Positions 35,745 through 45,981 are shown, counted from the first letter of the stretch. The stretch: DNA of 64,000 nt from Aquimarina sp. AU58 (GCF_900312745.1 NZ_OMPD01000013.1:248001-312000); one strand, 5' to 3'. Translations and numbers: made by a program. The notes: generated by a model from the sequence alone, not told the origin.

Positions 35745-37415
35745 CTAAATCACTTTTTTAAACCAAACATTCCTGGTTCGACCATTTGACATACGTAAAC
35801 CATTAACTTTTCCTTCTTTATCCCTTTCTATTTCAATGATACCGATGGGCCAACCCCCAGAGAAGATATTGTTATATAACTGCTTGATTTTAATTTTTCC
35901 GTGCCTTATATGTTCACAATAAATATCGGATTCTTTCAGTAAAATTGAGTATGTGGTTTTTAATTCTGAACTGTAATAATCTCCAACAAGCGCAGTAAGA
36001 TCATTGGTGTTCTGCTGTTGATTACTTTGAAGAAATTCAAAAATTCCAGGTGATCCATTTGAAAATGTTATAATCATTTGATGTGTACCGCCATCAAATT
36101 TAACAATAGGATTTTCGTATTGGCGTAGTAACATTTCGAAAGTATTCTTACCTATTGCAACCAAAGGCCATTCACTTGTTTCTGAACTTGAATATCGTAA
36201 TGTATCATTTTTTACATAAACTTTGCGGCCAATTTTTTCTATATCACTCCAATAAATACCTTCAAACTGTTTCAGTTTTTTATTAGATAGTCTGATAAAT
36301 TGGTTAGAAATCTGAGGTTTTTTAGTTATACTTTTTAACTGTGTTTTTTCATTACTTTCAAAAATAATCTTAGCAATCTTGTCAATCTTAGATCCAATAT
36401 TACTTTTTGAAAAATTAGATAGAATTACGATTTGAAGTTGTTCTTCTGGATAAACTCTGGCAACCGCTCTAAACCCACCAACAGCTCCTCCGTGTTGAAT
36501 CATTTTCTTTTCAAGATGGTTTTCTATTCGAACTCCAAAACCGTAATTAGTCTTATACCCATTGTTAAGCGGTGTAGTGGATAGTAGTTTATTAAAAGCT
36601 GTTACCCATTTTTCTCTAGGGTTTATAAAATTGTGTAGCCATAGGTTAATATTTTTTGTAGTTGAATGCATGTTTCCAGATCCAAAATATCCCCAACTTT
36701 CTATAGCTCGTTTAAACTCCTTCTGAGAATAGTATGATGTTGTATTATTTGCAACAACCCGGTCATATTGATCCTCTACATAGGTGTTTTTCATACCTAA
36801 GGGATCAAATATATTTTTCTTCATCCAATCATTGAATGATGATTTACTTTTTCTTTCAATAATTTGAGCTAAAAGTATATATCCTGTATTGCAGTACAAA
36901 AACTCTTCTCCAGGCTTAAAATTGAGTTCTTTCTGATTTTTAATAATTCTATAGAGATCTTCGTTTGTTTCTAAATCATTTCTTCTCCATCCGGCTAGCC
37001 CAAGTAAACCATGTAGATCTCTTAATCCGCTTGTATGATGTAGTAAATGACGAATGGTAATAGTTTCTCCAAAATCAGGAAGTTCTGGGAGGTGTTTTCT
37101 TACATCATCTTCAAAAGAGAGTTTATTTTGCTCTTCCAGCAATACTATCCCCATTGCTGTAAACTGTTTTGATATTGAACCTATATTGAAAAGAGTATTC
37201 GTTGAGTTAGTTACATTATACTCTATACTTGCTAAACCGTAGGCTTTTGAGAATATAGTTTTGTTATTCTTTACTACCATTATCGAACCCCCTGGGTGAT
37301 TAGGAAAATTCCAGGAAGTAAACAGGCTATCTATTTTTTGAGTGTGCTGACCAAAACTATTAAAAACGGATAAGAATATGATAAACACGATGGAAGGATA
37401 CTTTTTTATTTTCAT
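35745..37415 (-). CDS. exported serine hydrolase, beta-lactamase family
   Basis: A 556-residue protein with a signal peptide (residues 1-22, ending NSFG). The penicillin-binding/beta-lactamase fold shows SISKQF (SxxK) at about residue 80 and YCNTGY (YxN) at about 180, then an HGGAVGGF motif (H-x-G class) near 315. The last 170 residues form a C-terminal domain of the DUF3471 type, seen in related hydrolases. The frame is open from 37532, but the ATG at 37415 starts a proper signal peptide. It follows a membrane-anchored XRE regulator gene on the same strand, possibly as a co-regulated pair. Confidence 0.88.
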   Translation of the reverse strand: MKIKKYPSIVFIIFLSVFNSFGQHTQKIDSLFTSWNFPNHPGGSIMVVKNNKTIFSKAYGLASIEYNVTNSTNTLFNIGSISKQFTAMGIVLLEEQNKLSFEDDVRKHLPELPDFGETITIRHLLHHTSGLRDLHGLLGLAGWRRNDLETNEDLYRIIKNQKELNFKPGEEFLYCNTGYILLAQIIERKSKSSFNDWMKKNIFDPLGMKNTYVEDQYDRVVANNTTSYYSQKEFKRAIESWGYFGSGNMHSTTKNINLWLHNFINPREKWVTAFNKLLSTTPLNNGYKTNYGFGVRIENHLEKKMIQHGGAVGGFRAVARVYPEEQLQIVILSNFSKSNIGSKIDKIAKIIFESNEKTQLKSITKKPQISNQFIRLSNKKLKQFEGIYWSDIEKIGRKVYVKNDTLRYSSSETSEWPLVAIGKNTFEMLLRQYENPIVKFDGGTHQMIITFSNGSPGIFEFLQSNQQQNTNDLTALVGDYYSSELKTTYSILLKESDIYCEHIRHGKIKIKQLYNNIFSGGWPIGIIEIERDKEGKVNGLRMSNGRTRNVWFKKVI

Positions 37416-37544
37416 AGAATTATAAATATTTTGTTCTGTAAGATGAGAAAGACAAAAATCAATAATTAAAGAAAGAAAGCTGAAGAAAACGACTTGCCAA
37501 AAACACGCCAAAAACCTGTCAATAGCCGTCAATATTCAAGAAAA

Positions 37545-38081
37545 CTATATGATACTAAACTTTAAGTTAAAATAAAGCTTGTTTTTTTTATTTAGCTCGA
37601 TACTGTTTCTTAAGATAATCAAAGCATTTGCAAGCATTAGAAGTAAGAGGAATGCTACTGCAATATCACGCCCTAATTCTCCTAAGTTGATAATGCTTCC
37701 GATTATGTATACCACAATCATTGCTACAGACCAAAGTATTTGAATAGTTATTATCTGTTTTGTTAATGCATTCAATTGTTTTTTGATAAGTGTTATTACT
37801 AAGGGTATAAGAAAACATACAACAGGAATAAAAACAACGATTAAAGAAGAAAGATTAATTATATTGATCAAGTTATAATTGGGTTCGACAGTGAGGTTGT
37901 CTTTATTAAGCAAATCTATTTCGTCTACATTCAGAGCCTTAGCCAGGGCTTTCAATGTATATCCTTTTGGGTCTATTCCAGACTCAATTCGTTGAATAGT
38001 TCGTACAGAGATTCCAGACTTTTTCGAAAGTTCTTGTTGCGTTAAATTAAGTTTCTCTCTATATGCTACTAACCTTGACAT
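37545..38081 (-). CDS. membrane-anchored XRE-type regulator
   Basis: A 178-residue protein. Residues 1-60 are an XRE/Cro helix-turn-helix (LNLTQQELSKKSGISVRTIQRIESG). Residues about 70-165 contain three to four hydrophobic helices (IINLSSLIVVFIPVVCFLI, IQILWSVAMIVVYIIGSII, AVAFLLLLMLANALIIL) resembling DUF4870-like tails. It should bind DNA from the membrane. The gene precedes the serine hydrolase gene by 129 bases on the same strand, which suggests regulation of, or response to, that periplasmic enzyme. Confidence 0.85.
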   Translation of the reverse strand: MSRLVAYREKLNLTQQELSKKSGISVRTIQRIESGIDPKGYTLKALAKALNVDEIDLLNKDNLTVEPNYNLINIINLSSLIVVFIPVVCFLIPLVITLIKKQLNALTKQIITIQILWSVAMIVVYIIGSIINLGELGRDIAVAFLLLLMLANALIILRNSIELNKKNKLYFNLKFSII

Positions 38082-38138
38082 ATCTATGATAGAAGATTTT
38101 TATACAACATGTAATTATTCTATAAAGGATATCATAAT

Positions 38139-39974
38139 TTATTTTACCTCTTCGATATCTATAGGCTTACCAATATAGGCCAAAAAACTTCCTTCTTCTA
38201 CTTGTTCTATTTCCTCACTAAACGAGGATATGATTCTAATATTTTTATGTGTGTCTTTTATAAACAGTGGAATAATATCTTTATCCTCTTTGGTTAACTC
38301 GATTAATGCTCTATACTGCTTTTTATCCTTGATTTTTATTTCCTGTATTCCCGGATATTTTTCGGCAAGTTCAATAAGTTTATAGTAATCATCGGTATGA
38401 GAAAATAATCCTTCATGAGGGGTTTTTTGGGGGTCTAACATTTCTTCAGAAGTAATTAGTCTAAAAGCTCCATGTTCCCCAAATTGATCTTTAAACTTAT
38501 CAATCACGTATTTATTTATATCATTGTTACCGGTAAGCGCCATTAAATACCCAATATCGTTTAATTCGATATTGTCTTTAAGCTGATCACCATAAATATT
38601 GCCTTCGATCGCTTCTAGTCCAAGATCTTTGGCTTTATTGATGTTATCTCTATTACTATCTACCAAAACGACATGACGATTGTTATTTTTTATATACGCT
38701 GCAATCAATCTCGAAATTTTGGAAGCGCCAATAATCAAGATTCCCTCAGATTTTTTAAGAAAAACACCTACCAATTTGGCGAAAAGACGTGCTGTAGTAG
38801 CATTAAGTAAAACAGTCCCCAGTACAATCATAAACACCAGGGGTGTAATATACTCTGCTCCCGGAACTCCTTCTTTATATAGCTTTAATCCAAATAATGA
38901 TGCAATACCTGCTGCTACAATACCTCTTGGTCCTACCCAGCTAATAAATAATTTTTCGTTGGTTTTAAGTCCAGAGTTAAGAGAACTTAAGAACACCCCT
39001 ACCGGTCTTACTATAAAAACAACAATAACAAAAAGTAAAACAGCTTGCCAATTATAGATGAGCTGTAAATCCTCGATATTGATATTTGCTGCCAGAAGGA
39101 TAAATAATATCGAAATCAAAAGTACACTTAGAGATTCTTTAAAATATAGAATTTCATCAATGTGAGGGAGGTTTATATTTCCTAATACCATACCCATAAC
39201 TACTACAGAAAGTAATCCAGATTCGTGGGCAAAAGCATCAGATAACACAAAAACCCCTAATACCAATGCAAGAGTTACTACATTAAGCAGATAATGAGGG
39301 ATAATTTTTTTCTTTAGAGAAAATGCCAATGCATGGGCAAATGTAAAACCAAATGTAAAACCAACAAGTATAATTTTTCCAAATTCGATTAAAGCCGTTA
39401 GTGTAAATTCTTCGCCACCACCTACTCTTATAAACTCAAATACCAAAACAGCTACCAAAGCACCGATAGGGTCAATCAAAATACCTTCCCATTTTAATAC
39501 AGCAGATACGTCTTTTTTAAGAGGAATATTTCTTAAAATCGGGGTTATTACTGTAGGGCCAGTTACAATAATCAATGAAGAAAATAAGAACGAGATAGGC
39601 CAGCTTAGATCAAAAATATAGTGTGCTGCCAATCCTGCGCCAAAAAAAGTAACAATAACAGCAATCGTGATTAATTTTATAATCACCGGACCTACATTAA
39701 GAATTTCACTTCTTCTTAGGGTAAGGCCACCTTCAAAAAGAATAATACTTATCGCTAAAGAAACAAAATAAAATAAACTCTCACCAGGGAAAAGACCTTC
39801 TGTCCCGTTCCAGATGGGTTGTATCAATTTAGTGCCATCACTAGTAAATAAAGTAGCAAAAGGACCAACCAAAAGTCCTATAAGAATTAACGGTAAAATT
39901 GCGGGTATCTTAAATTTCCATGCTACCCATTGGGCCAAAATCCCTAATATAATTATTCCTGCAAGTTCTAACAT
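38139..39974 (-). CDS. CPA-type cation:proton antiporter with TrkA-N domain
   Basis: A 611-residue inner-membrane transporter. Residues 1-395 contain about 12 membrane helices in the Na+/H+ exchanger pattern (FEGGLTLRR, VTGPTVITPIL, DPIGALVAVL with the functional Asp, WVGPRGIVAAG). Residues about 402-515 are a TrkA-N (RCK) nucleotide-binding domain (ILIIGASKISRLIAAYI, VVLVDSNRDN). The end resembles a RCK_C tail. It exchanges Na+ or K+ for protons under ligand control. It is divergent from the UspA-SulP operon. Confidence 0.92.
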   Translation of the reverse strand: MLELAGIIILGILAQWVAWKFKIPAILPLILIGLLVGPFATLFTSDGTKLIQPIWNGTEGLFPGESLFYFVSLAISIILFEGGLTLRRSEILNVGPVIIKLITIAVIVTFFGAGLAAHYIFDLSWPISFLFSSLIIVTGPTVITPILRNIPLKKDVSAVLKWEGILIDPIGALVAVLVFEFIRVGGGEEFTLTALIEFGKIILVGFTFGFTFAHALAFSLKKKIIPHYLLNVVTLALVLGVFVLSDAFAHESGLLSVVVMGMVLGNINLPHIDEILYFKESLSVLLISILFILLAANINIEDLQLIYNWQAVLLFVIVVFIVRPVGVFLSSLNSGLKTNEKLFISWVGPRGIVAAGIASLFGLKLYKEGVPGAEYITPLVFMIVLGTVLLNATTARLFAKLVGVFLKKSEGILIIGASKISRLIAAYIKNNNRHVVLVDSNRDNINKAKDLGLEAIEGNIYGDQLKDNIELNDIGYLMALTGNNDINKYVIDKFKDQFGEHGAFRLITSEEMLDPQKTPHEGLFSHTDDYYKLIELAEKYPGIQEIKIKDKKQYRALIELTKEDKDIIPLFIKDTHKNIRIISSFSEEIEQVEEGSFLAYIGKPIDIEEVK

Positions 39975-40107
39975 GCTTTGTTCGTTAAATCAGATTAATG
40001 TGAGAAAGATCGGGATTTTTTTAAAAATAACAGAAATAAGTGCTATTTTCTGATTTTAAAAAATTAAGTTTATATTTTGCCACTTAAAATTATTACAAAA
40101 TAAATCT

Positions 40108-40968
40108 TTGAACGAATTACCTAATCATAAATTTAATACTATCCTTATTGGTGTAGCTTTTTCTCCAAACCTTAAAAATAATATTTTTGAGGCTATGCGA
40201 ATGGTCGATTTTTTTGATTCTAAAATGATCATTGTTCATGTAGGCGAAAAAACGAATGAGAAAGAAAATAATATAAAAAAGCTAATTTCAGGATTTTCTG
40301 ACGATGGTGATGAAAAAGTAAATGTTATTTGGAAACAAGGGGATCCCGTTACAGTAATTATTGAAACAGCCAGAGAAAATAATGCTGATCTTATCATGCT
40401 TGGTGCTATCCCAAGAGAAGATTTCCTTAAATTTTATATTGGGTCAATTGCACGAAAAATTACCAGAAATGCACATTGTTCTGTTTTGTTGTTAATAAAA
40501 CCATCAGAGGATTTACGACCTTGTAATCATATCGTAGTAAATGGTCTTAAAGATGAGAAAACCAGACAAACAATTCTTGATTCATTTGAAGTAGCCCAGA
40601 ATCTTGGTGCACAAAAACTCACTATTGTAGAAGAGATTTCTCGTCAAGAAGTTAAGGTTGTTGTAGAAGATGATCAATCTTTGCTTAAAGACACATTAAT
40701 AAAAGAGCAATTAGCACAAAAAGAAGATCTTAGAGTACAACATATCTTAAGCGATGTCCCTGAAGATCTTAAAACTGGTATTTTAATAAAAACACAATCT
40801 ATATTTGGAAAAAGAGGATATTCTATTGGTCATTATGCGAAAGTAGTAGCTGCAGATCTTCTTATTATGAATGCTCCGAAAAGAACTACGTTTTTAGATC
40901 GTATTTTTCTTCATGATCTCGAGCATATTTTATCAGAATTACCAACAGATGTTTTAATTATGAGATAA
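40108..40968 (+). CDS. tandem universal stress protein
   Basis: A 286-residue cytoplasmic protein with two UspA-like domains. The first starts with FNTILIGVAFSP and ends with the nucleotide-binding style GSIARKITRNAHCSVLLL; the second runs from about residue 140 to the end. No ATG occurs early enough: the first strand would be lost with the next Met at about residue 30, so TTG at 40108 is the probable start. The TAA stop is immediately followed by the ATG of the SulP gene, so the two proteins are translated together and the USP may regulate the transporter. Confidence 0.82.
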   Translation: MNELPNHKFNTILIGVAFSPNLKNNIFEAMRMVDFFDSKMIIVHVGEKTNEKENNIKKLISGFSDDGDEKVNVIWKQGDPVTVIIETARENNADLIMLGAIPREDFLKFYIGSIARKITRNAHCSVLLLIKPSEDLRPCNHIVVNGLKDEKTRQTILDSFEVAQNLGAQKLTIVEEISRQEVKVVVEDDQSLLKDTLIKEQLAQKEDLRVQHILSDVPEDLKTGILIKTQSIFGKRGYSIGHYAKVVAADLLIMNAPKRTTFLDRIFLHDLEHILSELPTDVLIMR

Positions 40969-43233
40969 ATGAAGAAAACGAATAACGCTACATCTGGTTT
41001 TTTATCTCAACTGCCTAAGAATATTTTTTCGGGTTTTGTGGTTTCACTAATAGCATTACCATTGGGATTAGGATTGGCTTTAGCTTCTGAAGCTCCTCCT
41101 ATCTCTGGAGTAATTGCTTCTGTTGTTGGGGGGATTATTGTAAGCATTTTTGGAGGATCTAAAGTTACAATTACAGGTCCAGGTAATGGATTGGTTGTTG
41201 TTTTATTAGGGGCTATCACAACACTTGCTAATGGTGATCTTTATCAAGGTTATATTTTTACGTTAGCTGCCATTATATGCTCTGGAGCATTAATGATCAT
41301 TATTGGGCAATTGCGATTAGGGATTCTGAGTGACTTTTTTCCTTCTTCGGCAATTCAGGGAATGCTTGCTGCTATAGGAATAAGTATTTTTGCAAAACAG
41401 TTTCATGTTATGCTTGCTAATACAAGTATTAAAGGAGATACTATTTCCTTGTTAACAGATATTCCTCATAGTATTTCGTTACTATTTAAACCTGAATATA
41501 GTGCCATTGCTATTGCTGCATTAGTTGGAGTTTTGAGCTTATTGATTATGTTTTTTTATGGTAAAATCAGGAATAAATATTTTCAATTGGTACCAGCCCC
41601 CATGTGGATCGTTCTTATTGCTGTTGGTTTAAGTTATTATTACGAATTCTTTTCGAGTGCTCCTTACCCTATAGATGACTCCTTATTAGTACAAATACCC
41701 AATGATGTTTTTTCAAACTTCCCTACTCCAGATTTTTCATTAATTCTTGACTTTAAATTTATAGGAGTAGTTATTGCAATAACTTTAATTTCGAGTATTG
41801 AATCTCTATTAAGTATTAAGGCTGTAGATAAGTTGGACCCTTTAAAAAGAAGGTCAAATATAAACAAAGATCTTACTGCATTAGGTATTGCATCGATTGT
41901 TAGTGGTTTTTTAGGAGGGCTTAATGTAGTTACTGTAATCGCCCGTAGTTCTGTAAATGTTAATAACGGAGGTACTAACCGAACTTCTAATTTCTTTCAC
42001 TCTGTGTTCTTAATCTTATTTGTAGTTTTATTTCAAGATCAACTTAAAAGAATTCCACTAACGGCACTGGCGGCTATTTTGGTGTATACAGGATATAAGC
42101 TGGCAGCTCCCAGAAACTTAAAAATTGTTGCCAAAATTGGTAAAGAACAACTTATTATTTTCTTTGCCACAATTATAGCAACGATAACAACAAACTTAAT
42201 CACAGGAATCCTTATCGGAATCCTAACAACGATTATTATACATTTTATCCTTAATAAAAGTGTACTCTTTTTTATCAGAAATCTTTTTAAACCTAATGTG
42301 CTTATGTTTAAAGAAGGTTTCAATGACACTTATTTTGTTAGTGTAAAGAGTTTTTCAAGCTTTCTTAATTATTCTCGATTAAAAAGAAAATTAGATACAA
42401 TTCCTGAGAATCAGGATACTATAATAGATTTTTCTCTTTGTGATTTTGTAGATTATACTGTACAGGAGAGTTTATTAGGATATCAGGAAACTTTTAAGAG
42501 AAAAGGAGGATCTTTTGAGATTACAGGACTAGATATTCATGGTACTTCTTCAGAACACCCCTTAGCCATAAGAAGTTTGATTCCTTTTTCTAAAAAAATT
42601 AAAATAGGAGCAAAATCGAATCTTACCAAAAGACAAAAAGATTTACAAAATATTGCAAATGACTTTTCCTGGCAATATGACCCTAAAAAAGGTCATGATG
42701 TCTCTGGTTTGCATGATTTTGTGTTCTTTAAAACTAAAAAAATCAATTATCTAAATAATTCTATTTATGACTCAAAGTCTATTTTTAGAATTTCTGATAC
42801 CGAATTTTCTGAAGGTGAATTTATTGCCCGTACTTTGGTGAGAACCACGATCATGACTATAAAACTAAAAACTGAAGTTCCTAAATTTACTTTAGACAAA
42901 GAGGGGTTACTTGAGTTTATATATAAGTTCTCAGGATTTAAAGATATTTTAATTTCTGGCCATCCTGATTTTTCTAAACGGTTCTTCCTTTTAGGAGAAA
43001 AACCCGAAAAAATTAAGTTGTTCTTTACTGATGAATTAGTGCTGTTTTTAGAGAGTAATCCATATTATCATATTGAATGTAATGGTAGCTCTTTGTTGGT
43101 GATGAGAAAAGAACGTTTGGCTAGTATTAAAGAGATCAAAGCTTTATTAGATTACGGAACTCGCTTAGAAAAAGTGATATCAAGTATACAATATGATGAA
43201 TTATTGTTAAAAAGTCCAAAAATTAAATCTTGA
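40969..43233 (+). CDS. SulP family anion transporter
   Basis: A 754-residue membrane transporter. Residues 15-445 have about 11 helices in the SulP pattern (GFVVSLIALPLGLGLALASEAPPISGVIASV, GGSKVTITGPGNG, FFPSSAIQGML). Residues about 450-540 resemble a STAS domain (TIIDFSLCDFVDYTVQESL). A further 200-residue C-terminal region is unassigned. SulP proteins carry sulfate, bicarbonate or other anions, often with Na+. Next to an Na+/H+ antiporter and fused in translation to a USP, a bicarbonate or pH role is plausible. Confidence 0.9.
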   Translation: MKKTNNATSGFLSQLPKNIFSGFVVSLIALPLGLGLALASEAPPISGVIASVVGGIIVSIFGGSKVTITGPGNGLVVVLLGAITTLANGDLYQGYIFTLAAIICSGALMIIIGQLRLGILSDFFPSSAIQGMLAAIGISIFAKQFHVMLANTSIKGDTISLLTDIPHSISLLFKPEYSAIAIAALVGVLSLLIMFFYGKIRNKYFQLVPAPMWIVLIAVGLSYYYEFFSSAPYPIDDSLLVQIPNDVFSNFPTPDFSLILDFKFIGVVIAITLISSIESLLSIKAVDKLDPLKRRSNINKDLTALGIASIVSGFLGGLNVVTVIARSSVNVNNGGTNRTSNFFHSVFLILFVVLFQDQLKRIPLTALAAILVYTGYKLAAPRNLKIVAKIGKEQLIIFFATIIATITTNLITGILIGILTTIIIHFILNKSVLFFIRNLFKPNVLMFKEGFNDTYFVSVKSFSSFLNYSRLKRKLDTIPENQDTIIDFSLCDFVDYTVQESLLGYQETFKRKGGSFEITGLDIHGTSSEHPLAIRSLIPFSKKIKIGAKSNLTKRQKDLQNIANDFSWQYDPKKGHDVSGLHDFVFFKTKKINYLNNSIYDSKSIFRISDTEFSEGEFIARTLVRTTIMTIKLKTEVPKFTLDKEGLLEFIYKFSGFKDILISGHPDFSKRFFLLGEKPEKIKLFFTDELVLFLESNPYYHIECNGSSLLVMRKERLASIKEIKALLDYGTRLEKVISSIQYDELLLKSPKIKS

Positions 43234-43420
43234 TCCCTGCCATTTTTTCTATTTTGCAAAGATTTTTAATTAGTACCAAAATAAGCCATTGGATCAGATA
43301 TATAGAAAATGTCTTAAAAACATTTTTGACCCCAGAAAATAATTTGTGCTTTAGACGTGTAGATCTAAATAACTTTTGGCGACAATCATATTAATTAAAG
43401 ACAGAATTAAAAATAAACAA

Positions 43421-44281
43421 ATGAATCTACATCCCATAAAAGCAGGAAATTTTAAACTTGATGGAGGCGCTATGTTTGGAGTGGTTCCAAAAGTTTTATG
43501 GAACAAAACCAATCCTGCTGATGAAAAAAACCTAATTGATATTGCAGCAAGATGCTTACTAATTGAAGAAGGAGATAGGTTAATTCTTATTGACTCCGGA
43601 ATGGGAGATAAGCAGTCCGAAAAATTTTTCAGTCATTATTCACTTTGGGGAAATGATAGCTTAGACACCTCTTTAAAAGCAAAAGGATTTCACAGAGATG
43701 ATGTTACCGATGTTTTTATTACTCATCTTCACTTTGATCATTGTGGAGGTGTAGTGCAATGGAATAAAGCCCGAACAGGATATGAATTAGCTTTTAAAAA
43801 TGCTCGAATATGGAGCAATGAAGAACATTGGCAATGGGCCACACAGCCTAATGCTCGAGAAAAAGCTTCTTTTTTAAGTGAAAATATCATGCCGATACAA
43901 GAAAGTGGTCAATTAAATTTTATTTCCAGATCAGGTACATCGTTCCAAAAAAACACTGAATTAGGTTTTGGCGTACTATTTGTTAATGGACATACTGAAA
44001 AACAAATGATTCCGCATATAGAATATAAAGGTAAAACGATTGTGTTTATGGCAGATCTTCTGCCTACAGCTGGTCATGTTCCTTTACCATATGTAATGGG
44101 TTATGATACTAGGCCTTTATTAACCTTGGATGAAAAAAAACTGTTTCTTGATAATGCCGCTACTAATGGATGGTATTTATTCTTGCAACATGATGCCCAT
44201 AATGAAATAATAACAGTACAACACACCCAAAAGGGGGTGCGATTAAAAGAAGTCTTTACTTGTCATGAAATATTTAATTAA
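43421..44281 (+). CDS. MBL-fold metallo-hydrolase
   Basis: A 286-residue metallo-beta-lactamase-fold enzyme. The metal motif HLHFDHC (HxHxDH) is near residue 106, with later histidines in NGHTEKQM and FLQHDAH, and a leading DSGMGD. No signal peptide, so cytoplasmic. Members hydrolyse lactones, thioesters or phosphodiesters; the first 20 residues (IKAGNFKLDGGAMFGVVPK) are typical of the AttM/lactonase-like subgroup. I chose the ATG at 43421; the frame also has a TTG at 43376. Its end overlaps the start region of the S8 peptidase frame. Confidence 0.88.
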   Translation: MNLHPIKAGNFKLDGGAMFGVVPKVLWNKTNPADEKNLIDIAARCLLIEEGDRLILIDSGMGDKQSEKFFSHYSLWGNDSLDTSLKAKGFHRDDVTDVFITHLHFDHCGGVVQWNKARTGYELAFKNARIWSNEEHWQWATQPNAREKASFLSENIMPIQESGQLNFISRSGTSFQKNTELGFGVLFVNGHTEKQMIPHIEYKGKTIVFMADLLPTAGHVPLPYVMGYDTRPLLTLDEKKLFLDNAATNGWYLFLQHDAHNEIITVQHTQKGVRLKEVFTCHEIFN

Positions 44282-44294
44282 AATAAAAGATCAA

Positions 44295-45971
44295 ATGATT
44301 CCCTCATCTAATAAAATTATTGCCACCATTGCCTCATCTATGATTTTGGTAAGCTGTGGTGCTCCAACCATTGTTTCTACACCTATAGAGAACATTGATA
44401 CAATTCCTTTAAAAAATATAGATCTTACCGATGCTCAACTTAAAGGTTGGAATTCGTTTGATTTGGTTTCTGATACCATTCCCGGAATGAGTGTAAATAA
44501 AGCCTATAATACTCTTATTAAAAACAAAAAGGGTAAGACTGTTATTGTTGGTGTTATCGATAGTGGGGTAGATATTGAGCATGAGGATCTGGATGGCGTG
44601 ATCTGGACAAATCCAAAAGAGGTTAAAGGGAATGGAAAAGATGACGATAACAACGGTTATATTGATGATATTCATGGGTGGAATTTTTTAGGGGATTCTG
44701 AAGATGAAAATCTTGAATATGTGAGAATCATAAAAAAGTTTAAACCAAAATATGCTGGTAAAACTCTTGCTTCTGTACCCGAAAATGATCGAGGTGAATA
44801 CCAAAATTATATTGCAGCCAAAGCAGAATTCGAAAAAGAATATCAGGAAAACTCTGCTCAAAAAGTACAATACGAACAAATTCTTCAGCAATCTAACGTT
44901 TCGCACAAAGCAATTACAGACGCACTAGGAAAAGAAGACTATTCTCGAGACGAACTTTTAAAAGTAGAAGCAAAGACTCAAGAGATGCAACAACATGTCG
45001 CTTTTCTTGCTCAAATGTTTGGGTTTATGGATCCGGGCGATACGATACCAGACTTTATCAAAAACCTTAAAGAAGGTGTTGATCATTTCACAGATCAGTT
45101 AAATTATAACTTAAATCCCGAATTTGATGGTAGAACTGTAGTAGGTGATAACGTAGATGATATCACAGATGTCAAATATGGGAACAATAATGTTATGGGG
45201 CCTGATCCAAAAAAAGAAGGTATAAAACATGGGACTCACGTTGCTGGTATAATCGCTGCAGAGAGAAATAATGGAAAAGGAATGAATGGTATAGCACAAA
45301 ATGTAAAAATAATGGCAGTTAGAGCAGTTCCTAATGGAGACGAATACGATAAAGATATTGCACTTGCAATACGATATGTTGTAGATAATGGGGCCAAAGT
45401 GATTAATACTAGTTTTGGTAAGTACTACAGTACACATCCAGAATGGGTTAGAGAAGCTATTACTTATGCAGCCTCAAAAGATGTATTGATTGTAAATGCA
45501 GCAGGAAACGAAGGAACAGATTTAGATAAAAAAGCAGTATACCCTAATGATCAAACTAGTAATGGTTCTGAAATTGCTGATAATTTTATTACCATTGGTG
45601 CTTTAAATTATGCATATGGCTCTAATTTGGTAGCAGATTTCTCTAATTACGGTAAAAACAATGTTGATGCATTTGCTCCTGGAGTTAAAATATGGTCAAC
45701 AACACCTAATAATTCTTACGAATATCTGCAAGGAACTTCTATGGCAGCTCCAGCTGTAGCAGGAGTTGCTGCGTTAATTAGATCATATTACCCTAATTTA
45801 AAAGCTCCTCAGGTAAAAAAGATACTTATGGATAGTGGATTAAGCACTAAATCCTCTGTAGTTATTGGTGGAGAGCAAACTAATGTAGGAAGCTTTTCTG
45901 GGTTATCTAAATCGGGTAAAATGGTTAATTTGTATAATGCCCTTATTATGGCAGATAAATTGTCTAAATAA
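44295..45971 (+). CDS. S8 (subtilisin-like) peptidase lipoprotein with large insertion
   Basis: A 558-residue protease with a lipoprotein signal (lipobox LVSC, cysteine at about 20). The catalytic triad is visible: Asp in VIDSGVDIEHEDL (about 89), His in HGTHVAGI (about 315), Ser in GTSMAAPAVAG (about 482). The Asp-His distance of about 225 residues is far longer than in subtilisin (about 30), because of an inserted helical, glutamate-rich region (about 150-290). This is known for a Bacteroidota subfamily. The frame also opens at ATG 44265, which overlaps the upstream gene; 44295 gives a better signal peptide. It lies 10 bases from the M1 peptidase gene. Confidence 0.93.
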   Translation: MIPSSNKIIATIASSMILVSCGAPTIVSTPIENIDTIPLKNIDLTDAQLKGWNSFDLVSDTIPGMSVNKAYNTLIKNKKGKTVIVGVIDSGVDIEHEDLDGVIWTNPKEVKGNGKDDDNNGYIDDIHGWNFLGDSEDENLEYVRIIKKFKPKYAGKTLASVPENDRGEYQNYIAAKAEFEKEYQENSAQKVQYEQILQQSNVSHKAITDALGKEDYSRDELLKVEAKTQEMQQHVAFLAQMFGFMDPGDTIPDFIKNLKEGVDHFTDQLNYNLNPEFDGRTVVGDNVDDITDVKYGNNNVMGPDPKKEGIKHGTHVAGIIAAERNNGKGMNGIAQNVKIMAVRAVPNGDEYDKDIALAIRYVVDNGAKVINTSFGKYYSTHPEWVREAITYAASKDVLIVNAAGNEGTDLDKKAVYPNDQTSNGSEIADNFITIGALNYAYGSNLVADFSNYGKNNVDAFAPGVKIWSTTPNNSYEYLQGTSMAAPAVAGVAALIRSYYPNLKAPQVKKILMDSGLSTKSSVVIGGEQTNVGSFSGLSKSGKMVNLYNALIMADKLSK

Positions 45972-45981
45972 TTCATTTATT

